Program-made: the position numbers and the translations under genes
NCBI GenBank assembly: GCA_034509425.1
Contig: JAVTVJ010000373.1
Coordinates: 124,001 to 188,000, forward strand
DNA from: Eopsaltria australis
Lineage: Eukaryota > Chordata > Aves > Passeriformes > Petroicidae
DNA: 64,000 nt
Direction: 5' to 3'
Part shown: in pieces, positions 13,336-24,445 of the stretch
How positions within the stretch are numbered: position 1 is the stretch's first letter
How the letters are laid out: the number at the start of each line of letters is the position of its first letter
Notes under the pieces: model-generated
What the model saw: only the letters and a program-made list of their open reading frames with translations
The model's database searches: none
What the model was told of the DNA's origin: nothing

Positions 13336-13413
13336 TTCCCCCCCAGATGACCCCCCCAAAAAACCCCAAACAAACCAAACCAAACAAACAAAAAAAAATG
13401 CCCAACCCAAACC
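13336..13413. repeat. C- and A-rich low-complexity block
   Basis: Two runs of seven C lie at about 13338-13357, followed by irregular CAAAC and CCAAA units and an A9 run. The block lacks a fixed period. It may be a decayed microsatellite. Confidence 0.65.
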
Positions 13414-14103
13414 TCCATTTTGCATTCAGTACTTTTCTAAATATTCATCCTAGAAAAAAAAAGCATTTCTATCTCAGGGGAAATTTCAGTGAGTGACATA
13501 AGAAACAGAGGAACATAAACAGTACACAAAATGAGCACTGAACACTTTGCATAAATATTTGCAGTAGAACTGCATATTTCTGAGGATTGTTTTTATGACT
13601 ATAAAAACATGTTCTCCATGTGTTATGCCTAGTCTGATGAATACTATCAGATATGTATAACTCTACCGAGCTCTTTCACCAGCTAAAGGTTCTCAGCCTT
13701 TGCAGCAGGAAGAGCATCCCCTCCCAGTACCAATGCCAGTTTCAGGAGCAGTGTAATATAGACTGTGGGTCTCCCCCAGTTGTCATCCTGTAGGCTACAG
13801 GGTTAGGCAGGCACGTGCAGTAAGCATGAAAGCATTGCTGTGCCGTGGTCTCCTTCCTCCGCCAGCCATGTGGAGTGGGGAACCCATAGGATTGGAGCCC
13901 GTAGGAAAGGGTGCCAGAAGGACAAAATGACCCCAAACCATTGCTCCTGTGAAGAAATTAATCCACCCTACCTTTCTTTAGCACTTTAGTTAAGAAATAA
14001 CAAATAACACTGTCCCTCAGCAGCAGAGGCCTGAGGACCAGAATTAACTTTTACCACCACTTTGTTCTGCGACTATATACCTTTTTGGCAAAACTCAAGA
14101 AGC

Positions 14104-14141
14104 GTATTATTATTGTTATTACTATCATCATCATTATCTTT
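14104..14141. repeat. Degenerate trinucleotide ATT/ATC tract
   Basis: Repeated TAT-TAT-TAT units are followed by ATC-ATC-ATC units over about 38 bp, with substitutions. This is an old, interrupted microsatellite. Confidence 0.6.
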
Positions 14142-16660
14142 TGAAGGACATGGAATTAATGGACTTAATGCTATGAACAATAAATAACTACTGATTTTAA
14201 ACATGCAGAGTACCCTCTGAGGCAGAACTTTGGTTCTTCATTACTTGTACTACAACAGAAATATTTCTGTCATCTGAAGAAGCTGAACAAGGACTCGTGT
14301 TTCAAGCAACCAACTACACATTACAAACAGATAAGCTGCAGAGAAATGTTCACAGGTATAAGATTTATATTCAGTGATTTAGTCATTATTTTGTGAACAG
14401 TTCTGAACAGCAAATATCTTTGTATACTTCATGGTCCATTCACAAACAAACAAGTTAAATACAGTGGATAATATATTCATAGCAGATAACTCCTGAAACT
14501 TCCATGCTTAATATTTTTAAATCTGATCATCTGTTTCTTAGGAGGGAAATCCTTGTACATAAACAAGTAAGACTTCAAGAGCTGTGATCTTGCATTATCA
14601 ACACAATGCAGCACTTTTCTTCTGATTTGCAGCACTTCAGCTCTTCCAGAAGGCTCAGTCTTCTGAACTCAAGAATTTCTGGAACCAGCAAGTTGTCTCA
14701 TTATTTTTAGCATAGGGCTATTCTCTTGACCCAGAAGAAAACCAATACCATTTCATTTCCAAACTCAGGCATAGATATAAGTAATAAAGTAGAATCTGAG
14801 GCAAGATTTTCTTTGGCCTTTGGGTTTTGAAACAAATACAGCCATTAGCCTTTTCTTGCAGATGCAACATATACACATGATTTATTGTCACTAGTGGGCA
14901 ATCCATCATGCTCCTATCTGTCCTCCTCCCTTGAGGTCCTCTCATTTTGAAATGTTCTCCCAGCACTTCCTCTTCTGTGCTTGACTCAGCCTTCTGAACT
15001 TGCTTAACATTTTTTTATGAGCTAAATCTTAATTGTTAAAATTGACTCTTAGAGCAGTTAATGTCATGGCTCCTTAGTGTTTGAAACATTTGTTGTGCCT
15101 TCAGGATATCTCATGGAAAAGCAGACTGGAAATCCACTTTTATATAGTAGCCGTTTTCCCCTGTTCTCCTAGGAAAGTTATAATTGTCCTTTCCAAGTGG
15201 TCTGGAAATGAAACCTGAATACTAATTTATTAGAGTTACTGATCTATATTCGTTCAGGATACAGCATAAATAGGAAAAGAATTCAAAAAATACTTTTGAT
15301 TTCAAGCTGAGTTAGGAAACTGACATTTAAGAAAAAAATGGGATGTGCAGACCTCATTTTTCATCAATGGAGAATGTTTAGTTTAAAATTTTAACATAGA
15401 AAAGGAAGTCAACATACTTGCTTTTCTAAGCAACTTTATGTTTGGGGATCTTTAATTTTTTTTTTTAATCAGAAAAAAGGAGAGAAAATACGCTATTTGA
15501 AGAAAAAAAAAAAAGGGTAAAAATTTGGTTACAGAAATCAAAGTACACCTCTTACACCCTCCAGATCCATAAAGTAAAAAAATCCTTGGATGTAATTTGC
15601 AAATTGAAAGATAGTGGCAATGATAATAAGAATAATGACATAAAAAAGGAGAGAAATAAATGGAAATAAAAGAAATTAATAGAGAATATAAATGTAAGAA
15701 GTGACTTGGAACTTTAAAATGATCTCACTGGAAACAGAAATGGAAAAACCAGTGGACTGGAACATTGAATGACAGAGATGGAAGAGGAAAGTGTGGAAGA
15801 AACTTTGGTGTGCACACAACTGAAGTGCTTTCGGAAACACTTAAGCAGGAGGATATTAGCTGGCTCAATTCAGGAATTATTTTTGAGTTACTAAGGAGAA
15901 CAGAAGGGGTGATTATGAAAAGGTTCAGCTTTGTGGGTAATATTTAAATGTTTTCCAGCACTGCAATACACAGCAGGAAAATCTATTGCTATTATGCTAA
16001 ACACTGTATAATAATATGAAACTTTTCAAAGAAACTTTTCAATAGCTAATGCCTCTGGCAAGGGAAGGGGATTAGGGCAGGGACAAAAACCTGTTCAAGA
16101 AGGGAAAGAACTAGGTATTTTACCAAGATGTGAGTTGTGAAATTAGAAGTGATCAAAAACCAGCAGTTCACAGTTGCAATTTTCAGGGATGTGACAGAGA
16201 AAGGGAAGGAAAAAAACCTTTTTTTTTTTTAAATAGGACGAAGCCCAGTCCAGCTCCTTATGGCTTGTTGGAGAACTAGAACCAAACCTGCTGTTTCTAC
16301 CTTGAAGGTTCTGACAGAGCTCCTTCTGATTTCTGTGTCTTCTCCATTGGAGCATGGTTAAACAGTAGAGTAGGACATTTCCCACTTGGCTTTCTCTTCC
16401 TCTGATCCCACTTTCTTTTTTCAGCCATTTCCCTGGTCCCCTGAGACACCAGAACTCATAGATCTAGGCCAGGGTCGGATAAGAACCAGCAAACAAGAAC
16501 AAGTAGCAAATAACATTGGTTGAACCAAATCCTCTTACATTTCAAGATTTTTCTATGCATCTAAAGAGGAAGATGTAGCAAGGACTAAGAAAGAGAGAGG
16601 AGTTTTTCTGTTTGGATAGTATTTTACTGGCAGAAATTAATAGAGTGAGATTAATAAAGA

Positions 16661-16736
16661 AATTAAAATCAAGGTATTTTATACCGAGCCCTTCAGGGCC
16701 TCAAGCACCACCACAATTAAAATCAAGGTATTTTAT
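16661..16736. repeat. 22-bp direct repeat around a 32-bp GC-rich core
   Basis: The same 22 bases, beginning AATTAAAATC and ending TATTTTAT, occur at 16661-16682 and again at 16715-16736 without mismatch. Between them lie 32 bases (16683-16714) that are about 66% G+C in an AT-rich surrounding. The core itself contains a near-hairpin (GAGCCC and GGGCCTC). The layout resembles a short insertion with a target duplication, or a repair event with filler DNA. It lies 134 bp before the telomere-repeat array. Confidence 0.85.
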
Positions 16737-16869
16737 GCCATGTTTACAGGTACAAATTTAGCCTATTTAATTTATAATTTGTTTAAATTTCCTATCCATC
16801 AGCATATTATAACATTTCTAGGCATTATGTAAAGGCATACTGCCTCATAAAGGAGTGATCCAAAGAAGA

Positions 16870-16963
16870 GGGTTAGGGTTAGGGTTAGGGTTAGGGTTAG
16901 GGTTAGGGTTAGGGTTAGGGTTAGGGTTAGGGTTAGGGTTAGGGTTAGGGTTAGGGTTAGGGT
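16870..16963 (+). repeat. Interstitial telomeric repeat, (GGGTTA)15 plus GGGT
   Basis: The array has fifteen complete, error-free GGGTTA units and a partial one, 94 bp in all, equal to the vertebrate telomere motif TTAGGG with the G-rich strand on plus. It is flanked on both sides by ordinary unique DNA, so it is an internal site and not a chromosome end. Short perfect arrays of this kind are known in vertebrates and are usually explained by telomerase-assisted repair of a double-strand break. The lack of any mismatch suggests a recent origin or recent expansion. The left flank CAAAGAAGAG and right flank CTCTTTG are loosely reverse-complementary. Open frames through the array only encode Leu-Gly or Thr-Leu dipeptide runs and are artefacts. 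Confidence 0.97.
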
Positions 16964-18429
16964 CTCTTTGTCCTTGCCACAAGAGTTACGTTTTGAAGAC
17001 CATTTTAGGACCCTGGAAGTTTCCGTCAAGTCTGCCTCAGTTATTTTGCAGAGGTGTCTGTGGTTTACTATGGGTGTTTACCATGCAATCTACTTTTTGT
17101 TTCAGTCCAGACAGCCCATTAGGTTCATATTTTATTTCCCCTGACGCTGCTGCATTTTGGAAATGCCATTGAAGGAATGCCCTGACACTCTGTCCAGGTA
17201 TGGTATATAAAGAAATGTGGGTTTTCCCTGGTGTGGCAAAGAATGGAACAGCTATCTGTTGAAGTCATTCACTCTAGGAAGTGATAATGAACATTTTCTT
17301 TTAATTGTCATCAGGGAGGTCCACGTCCTGCTATTTAATTATTGAAAATATTTTGATGTTTTTTCCATTTAAAATAACAGAAAATACCCCAAAACAAACC
17401 TAGCCAACCAAACAAACAAATAAATTATTAAAAAAATCACTCTCTTCCTGACACATTGCCTAGGGGAATTTTTTTAATCATTTTATGAAAAAATTTTGAA
17501 ACCCTTCTGGGATGCATGAGAAGTGAGGAAAGATTCATGCTTCATTGCACTTCTTGGTATCTGCAGGAGACATCTCTAAAATTACCTTATCTTATGAGCA
17601 GTGCCTTTAAATGTTGTGTTAGTAGCATTCACATCACCAGAGATCAGGAGCAATTTCATTCCTACATCTCATTACAGATGATCAGGAGTAGCATTGTCTG
17701 AATCCCAGAAAAGAGAAAATGTACTGTCAGCATCTAAACATCAAGCAGCATCATTCTGGCTCAGCCAGCAGCATTAACCCTCTGTACCCTTCCAGTAGCA
17801 GGTTGGCCTCCTTTTACTTCTTTAGATTTTCCTTTTTCCTAGCTGGCCCAGTGATATCTTTTTTTTTTTTTTTTCAAGTAGTGTTGTGAAAAATTGAAAT
17901 GTTATTATTGACCATTATTGTGTACTTCAGCTGTTTCCAGTTTTGTTTTTGTTCATTGTGTCATTCCTTTTTTTCCTTAGAAAACTCCTTGCAACCTGTT
18001 TATTTGTCCTTAAAATTAAAATACAGGGAGCTGTCCAGGTGAGTAAGTACAATAACCCATTGGTGTGGACATTGCACATGAAATGGCTATCCTATAAAGG
18101 TTTAGAAATATTTCTTATTCTATTTGGTCTGCTGGCCAGCTTTCTCTGTGTATTTTCTGTTTTACTTCATAGAGTTTATTTTCAGGGCTTGGCTGGATTT
18201 GTCAGAAGGGACATTTAAAAACCTCAGGTACTAATTAACTTATTAGCAAAGCTGAAGTGGCAAAGCCCTTAGATAAACTCTGTTAAACAGTTTTTAACAT
18301 TAAAATAGGATTTCCTATATGTTAGATACAATATCTTCAATACATAAACACCTGATCAGTTGAGAAGTTTGCTTAATTATTCAGAATTGATACAGCCCTT
18401 CTGGAAGAACAGGCTAGACCAGACTAGAC
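16964..18429. other. Unique sequence between telomeric repeat and CR1
   Basis: Contains a T16 run at 17859-17874 and A/C-rich patches near 17390-17420. The open frames of 61 and 91 codons (17516-17701 and 17943-18218, plus) show no known motif. The second is Phe/Leu-rich, which T-rich DNA yields by chance. Confidence 0.5.
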
Positions 18430-18655
18430 TAAAATAGATTATTTCAGTTGAAAGGGACCTACAAAAATAATCTAGTCTACCTGCCTGGCCAAGGGCTCAC
18501 CACATTAAATCTTTTTGTTAAGGGCAGGGTCCAAAAGCCTCTCAAACACTGACAGGCTGGGGATATCAAGCACCTCTCTAGAAAGTCTGTTCCAATGCTT
18601 GGTCACCCTCTCAGTAAAGAAATGCTTCCTAATGCCCAGTCTAAATGTCCAGTTC
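18430..18655 (-). mobile_element. CR1 LINE, 3' fragment, reverse orientation
   Basis: Read on plus, the segment is the reverse complement of a CR1 3' region. It shows TTGAAAGGGACCTACAAAAA (the 'aagggacc' box near the CR1 3' end), then 'gtccaaaagcctctcaaaca' and 'ctggggatatcaagcacctc'. The run GTCTGTTCCAATGCTTGGTC follows, and the element ends with 'gaaatgcttcctaatgccca'. The terminal ATTCTATGA-type repeat is eroded. It is truncated at its 5' side (right end) near 18655 and is non-coding. Confidence 0.85.
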
Positions 18656-21580
18656 TGGTACCTAGAAATGTACAAAAACAGACACCCACTTCTAATTAAA
18701 TCTTTTTTTTCCTATTTATCTATTATCCTATTGTGAGTCTACATGGCTTAATTTACATGGAGAAAATCACATTCCCTTACAAAGCCTTTGCAATCTGTAG
18801 TAACATGCACATAAAGAAAAAAGTTATGAATGAGTAACATAAATCTTCTAAGCATTTTTCACAGCTCTTGGCTCTAATAAATTATAAATATTGTTTCTCT
18901 TCAGTTTGTTTTTATGTTTTGTTTATTTTTTTCAATCAAGGACACTGAAACCAATTTAAAATTTTGTTTGGTTCTACTCTGAGCTCTGCTTTAATTATAA
19001 TGTCTATCCTAAAAATGCTTTAGTCAGGTACTATTTTTTGATATAAAATACTAGAAATTTTATGACATGTAAGAGCTATAAGATAGTAAAATATTATAGT
19101 AATCAGAGAATTTCAGTGTATTTGTTGCACATTCTGATTTGATAAGATTTGATAACATTATGTGAAATAGTGAAGAAACAAGAAAAAAAAGGCATAGGGG
19201 AACATACTCATAACCAAAAGAGGACATTGTTTCTATTTAAATTTGAGCAGGTGCCACTTGTTAATTGTTTAAATTATTGTAATTATCCAGCCCAAAAGGG
19301 TAGAATGGGAAAATCTGAATTGCTCTTTCTTCAAATTAAGGTTTTCACTGAAAATGTGCTGTGTGTTTGTACTGATGATGGATAAACATTGCCTCTAATA
19401 GATAAAACTACAGGAGATATTTGAAAGCACTCAGTGTTGGCTTAACTAGTGAACACAGTGAAAAAATTTTCCAATAACTTCAATGCCTGCTGACCTGGGT
19501 CAATGCCAAGTGCTTTAGAAATTCTTACTTTCAGGCTTTTTCCTACTAATAATTAATGTTTATTTCATCGGTTCTTATATCTCACCATTAAAACCAGCAC
19601 TGCTGCTGCCTATTCAACAAAATGGCTTATTCAAATACATTTAAATTCATAATTTATTTGAATATATTTTTAGAATGCTGAATTTCAGGAGCTTATTGGA
19701 TTTATTTTTCCACATAAGCTGTTGAATACCAAGACTTCCCCAGACTTGAAAACACGCTTGTGCCTCTTAAATCTGAGGAAATGCTACCACCACTAGGCAT
19801 GATTTCTGTCACATACTATCTGGAGCAATGGACTAACCTAAGTCAGTCAGCTCCTCTCACTTTCCCACACCTGAATTGTCTTTTGAAGTAATAGCTGAGT
19901 TTTAATGTTCTTGTTTATAGAACTTTCAAAGCTAGAAACTTCTGCTTATTTCAGAGTTCAAGCAAATGCTCAGAAGTTTTACTCTTGTTTGAAAAGAATG
20001 TAAAACACATTTTCGAAATAATAAATGTTTTATATTTCCTTTAAAAATTGAAAACCAAAATCAAAACATCTCTATGTTTCTGCTGCAATAGATTGCATTT
20101 TTTCAGTGAAAACATGCTTCCAAACTAACAAATTTTTCCTTAATTTTCCATTGAAATAAAGTTCACTTTCTGACCAGCTTTCTATCAAATTCCTCCCAGC
20201 TTGAAAGAGGAGGGGTAGTGGACAGCAAGTGGGGTCAGAGAGAAGAGGTGATCTCCTGCAATGAGCAGTACATCTATGCCCTCCCATGCCATACCCAGCA
20301 TTTATCTTGGTACCAGGGGCTTTCCCACCACCCATAATCTCACATCTGATGAGGTACCACAAGTTCCAAAAATTCTGAGCAAAATAGGGCTGGTTCTTCA
20401 AGACAAGCCAGTGAACTCTCCAAATATTTTTAACACACACGTTTCAGGAGGAGATATCAGCAGATTACATTGAACAGTAAAAGGAAGAGTTGGAATGTCT
20501 ATTTTTTCAGAAATACTTATGTAGTAGGTGCTTTACAGACTTTTTTGGGAGTTGAAGAATCAGGCAGTAAGGAAAAAAAAGACAAGTGAGTTTGCTGAAT
20601 GAGAGTTAAAATATCATGTAACAACTATCATAATAAAGCAGTGACTTAATAGCTTTATTACCCAAGTGCTACTAACTTTGCTCAATCACTTGAAAAACAT
20701 AATTACTATTTTCTCATATACTAATAATTTTTTCATATTAATATTCAAGACCTGAAAAAATTATATTTTTTCTCTTTTTAATGATCTTATAGCTGATTTT
20801 TTAATAAACTAGAAATATAATTACAAATATAAGTAGAAACATATATACAAATATAAGAAAAGCATGGGGTTTTTTCAGGCAGAACCCAAATTTTTTAAAA
20901 AGCCAACTAGTCAAGAAAATGTGGTTGCAGTTTCTCCCTTACAAAGGAGCCCTTACTGGAGTCTTTGAAGTGCTCTTCTAATATTAATTTAGTTGCAATT
21001 TATTCTGAAAATACAAAAAACCAAGCAAATCCAGAGCAATCATCACAAAATATTTTAATGTCATATTTTCAAAATTCTCTTTATTCCAAGGTCCAGCAGC
21101 CACTAGATTCCTAATTCTTCAGATCATTGGAGTTCGAAAAGTCAGATACTATCTTGGGTACTTGAGGTGAGAAAGAAAATTATCCAGCCTCTCTTAAAAG
21201 CTAGAATCTAAAACCCAGCTGCCTGTTCCCAGGATCCTGTTCTCACAGTCATTGTGCCTTGTGGTTTACTACCTGAAAAGACCATTACTGAATGTATCAT
21301 TGACAGCCTATAAAATGAAAGGTTTTAATACAGCTTTAAGACAGAAAAATCACTCAAAGCAATGTTCCTCTTCCTTCTTTTTCATGCTATGGAAGAATAA
21401 TTTGCCAGCAGCTCCTGAAAGTTTCTTCCTCACTTCTCCCTAGTAAGTCATACCGGGATATGCTCTTTATACCTGACATATCTTATTCTGTCTGTGGTGA
21501 TCTTCCATTCTTTTCTTTCTTCCATTCTTACAAAAGGTAGGAAAAAACAGGGTACAATTTTCACAGACCCTTGGAAGGCT

Positions 21581-21610
21581 GTGTATGTGTGTGTGTGTGT
21601 GTGTGTGTAT
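21581..21610. repeat. GT dinucleotide microsatellite
   Basis: About 14 GT units with one A substitution near the left end (GTGTATGTGT). Length is typical of a polymorphic locus. Confidence 0.9.
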
Positions 21611-22425
21611 GCCAAGTATCCTATATATTCTGAAGGTATCTTCTTGCAAATCTTTGTGGGACACCTCTCTTTCTTCTCTTGATTATTTTATCAGTTGCTA
21701 CAGGTTACCCTGGACCTGTTTTCCAGAGCAACTGAATAAGTAAAGCTTTCTTAGTGCAACTAAACAAGATACCTATGGGACAGAATGCACCTCTTGTTTA
21801 GTACGCCAAATATTTCCCGTGTTATTGACAAGGAAGAGAAATAATTGCCTTCAAAAAATGTCATGTAGTACTCAAGTAAGAACTAATATGTTTAACATAT
21901 TGTAATAACTGAAAATCCTAGGAAGAGGTTTATGATCCAGGAAAAAGATTTTTAAAGGTCTCTAATCTAATACATCTATTTCTTTCTCCCAATTTGTGCT
22001 TGACTCCTATTAAAGCTACATGCAAACTGAAAAAGAAGATTATCCTGAAAAGGATTATTTTTTATTATATGTCCTCCAAAGTTTCATATGTTTCATGATT
22101 TTTCTTATTTTGATTGTGAAAAATGTTTAAATTCTTTTCATGTTCTTCTTAAAAATTGTTCTTCATAAATTGAAAGCCTCAATTCCTCTTCTAAATTCTT
22201 CCCTCCTCCTTCTCTCAGATGGCAGGTCTTTAAGCAAAATATTGCTTTTACTTAAAGTGAAATTCTGCTTAGGATTAGCATGAGAAAACATCTGTGAATT
22301 TGTGAAATGACATTTTCATAAGAGACAGAAAGAATCTTGAATATTTTTTTGTACTGGAGGAGCATAGAGGGTACAAAAAACAGCTGAGAAGGGGTGTTTA
22401 GTTTCAGGTAAAGGAAGAAAATGAA

Positions 22426-22448
22426 ATATATATATATATATATATATA
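22426..22448. repeat. AT dinucleotide microsatellite
   Basis: Uninterrupted AT alternation for 23 bp. The Ile/Tyr run seen in the minus-strand frame across it is an artefact of the repeat. Confidence 0.9.
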
Positions 22449-24429
22449 AGAAAGATATATAGAATGCAGAAAAATTAAACTGGATAGGTGGAAAATCTTC
22501 CAATAAGTGCATTGAAATGACTATTCAAGGTCTTTAGGAAATCTAGAAAAACATGCAAGAGGAAAAATGGAACTGTCTGGGTGGGAAACCTTCAATGTCC
22601 CTTCTCGCATTATGAATTTTGATGTTCATTTGACATAGTAAATCTAATTTAATCTCACAAACCTATATCTCTTTCATTTTGTCTGTGATATTTGTCACTT
22701 TTTGTCTTCTCCACATCTCAAAATTCTCAGCTATTCCAATGAGCTGTTGTCTGTTCAGAGGTTCATAATTCAAAAAATCTTTCTTCCCATCTTCTCCTGT
22801 GACAACACATTTAAAATCTTCTTTTATGTCTTAGCCTTGCCCATTTTATCTTAAAACCTGCCACATATATTTGTCTTGGTTGTGCCTGTATTCCACACAA
22901 GTAAGTCTTCCCTTTATTTATGCTGTGGAAAATTACTTGCATCAAAACCAAAATCCAGCATAACTGGATCACAGAAACTGAGGAAACAGAGGTCACAGAA
23001 ATTTTTGTTTTATTCTAGGGAGGGTTTCTTTAACCATCCATCAATGAGCCCTTGAGCAACTCTGTAGACTACTTCTGAGGGGTCTGTGAAAGATAATAAA
23101 AACAAACAAACCTACCTATTAATAGTATGTATCCACATACAGGGATGCACAAGCAGTGTTTCAGGGAATTTACAAATTAAAAGTGTTTACAGAGTAATGC
23201 ACCTCCAGTTTTAATTTTTGTTTATAAATATTAGGGCACAAGTTCCAATAGATTTTTAACCATGACAGCCCCTTCATGATTTAGCAGGACAGGTACAGTT
23301 ATGAAACACCTGTAGTCTGGGGGAATTGGATGAGACCAATCTGGGTCTTCATCATAAACAGAAACCTGTGGGACAAAGTTAGAAAACTTGAACTGTTGAC
23401 AAAGTCTGGGGCTTGGACAGGATCAAGCCATACCCAGGCTTCTCTCTCTTTTCTGCACCTCATGACTCAGGAGGAGAGCTTCTTTGGAACACTTGGAAGC
23501 TCCCACTTCTACCCATGACAGAGGGCAAGGATGGCTCACCACTGGGAAGTGCTGATGGCCACCTCCTGGTGAGACAGATGGCTGCTTTTCTTGGCTCTTC
23601 TGGACAAGACACCTGATCTTTGTATAACTGAAGGAGTCTGAGATGGAGACTTCCTGTGGAAATAAGATCTGATTTTACAGAAAAACAAATGCCAGAAGCA
23701 GCACCATAAGCCACTGTGCATCGCTTCAGTCACAGACAGAAATGTGCGTTTCTGACTGCACATGGAGATATAAGGGCAGCTGGAAGACTGAGGTTTTCAG
23801 TCCAATTCTCAAGCCTATTCTTAATGGAAAACAAGAACATGAGTTCTGTCCTGAAACCTGGCTATGAAACATTCAAGAATACACAAAGAAGAAAGATTTT
23901 CACACCTGCTGAGTTAAATATTAGTAATTTATATCTTCTGGGACAAGAGAACATTTTAATTTCCAAAGACCCAAGTTGAACTGCTGAAGTTTTGATGGAG
24001 TTTTCAAAGAGATAACTAACCATTGTAATTGTTCTTGAAGAAAAAAAATTCTTTCTTTGAAACCATATTCTTAAAATAAGCTGCTGTATCCTAGTCACAA
24101 TCAAGATTTTTAAGTATGCCAATTAGCCTGTATCTTGTTCTTAAGAGATTTTGATTGCACTTCTGAGAAAAGTGATGTGGGAATCAAGTCAATTCTCACA
24201 AGGGGCTCAAGAAGCTTTTAAAATAATTTTTCTGATGCATGAAAGCATAATCTAAATGGAACTGTGCTTTCACATAAGGTCTTTTTCATTAATGTATGAT
24301 GTATTAAGCAATACTACTCATAGCTGTAGTTCAAAGAAATTTTAAGAGGTGCCAAGAAGTTTGTTTAAAAGGTGGTAGGAAAAAACACCCTCTTGAAGTC
24401 TTTCTACAGAACAAACATCACTGTAAAAC

Positions 24430-24445
24430 TTTTTTTTTTTTTTTT
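24430..24445. repeat. T16 homopolymer
   Basis: Sixteen T on plus. If it were the reverse complement of a retroposed poly(A) tail, a TTTATT would be expected 10-30 bp to its right, and none is present. Confidence 0.85.

Larger units (their letters stand above)
4941..16660. other. 11.7 kb of unique sequence without a supported gene
   Basis: No CR1, LTR or gene is recognised across this stretch. It holds a 135-codon open frame (6093-6500, plus), a pyrimidine-rich stretch at about 10180-10400 that generates overlapping 115- and 77-codon frames, and a 10-bp perfect hairpin at 11766-11789. It also has an A/C-rich block at 13336-13413, an ATT/ATC-rich patch at 14104-14141, and A-rich runs at 12571-12591 and 15505-15520. 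None of the open frames shows a domain, signal peptide or family motif that I can name. Confidence 0.5.

Noticed and set aside
4613..16714. 12-base word GCCTCAAGCACC shared by the candidate LTR (4613-4624) and the 32-bp core near 16697-16708
   Set aside because: Around a hundred 12-base matches between random positions are expected in 64 kb, so a common origin is not supported.
16799..17172. Open frames encoding long Leu-Gly or Thr-Leu runs
   Set aside because: They are the translation of the GGGTTA array in two frames. The repeat is six bases long, so every frame gives a dipeptide repeat.
20072..20440. 122-codon minus-strand open frame
   Set aside because: No recognisable motif, and an overlapping plus-strand frame at 20261-20473 covers the same bases. 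Length is near the chance upper range for this composition.
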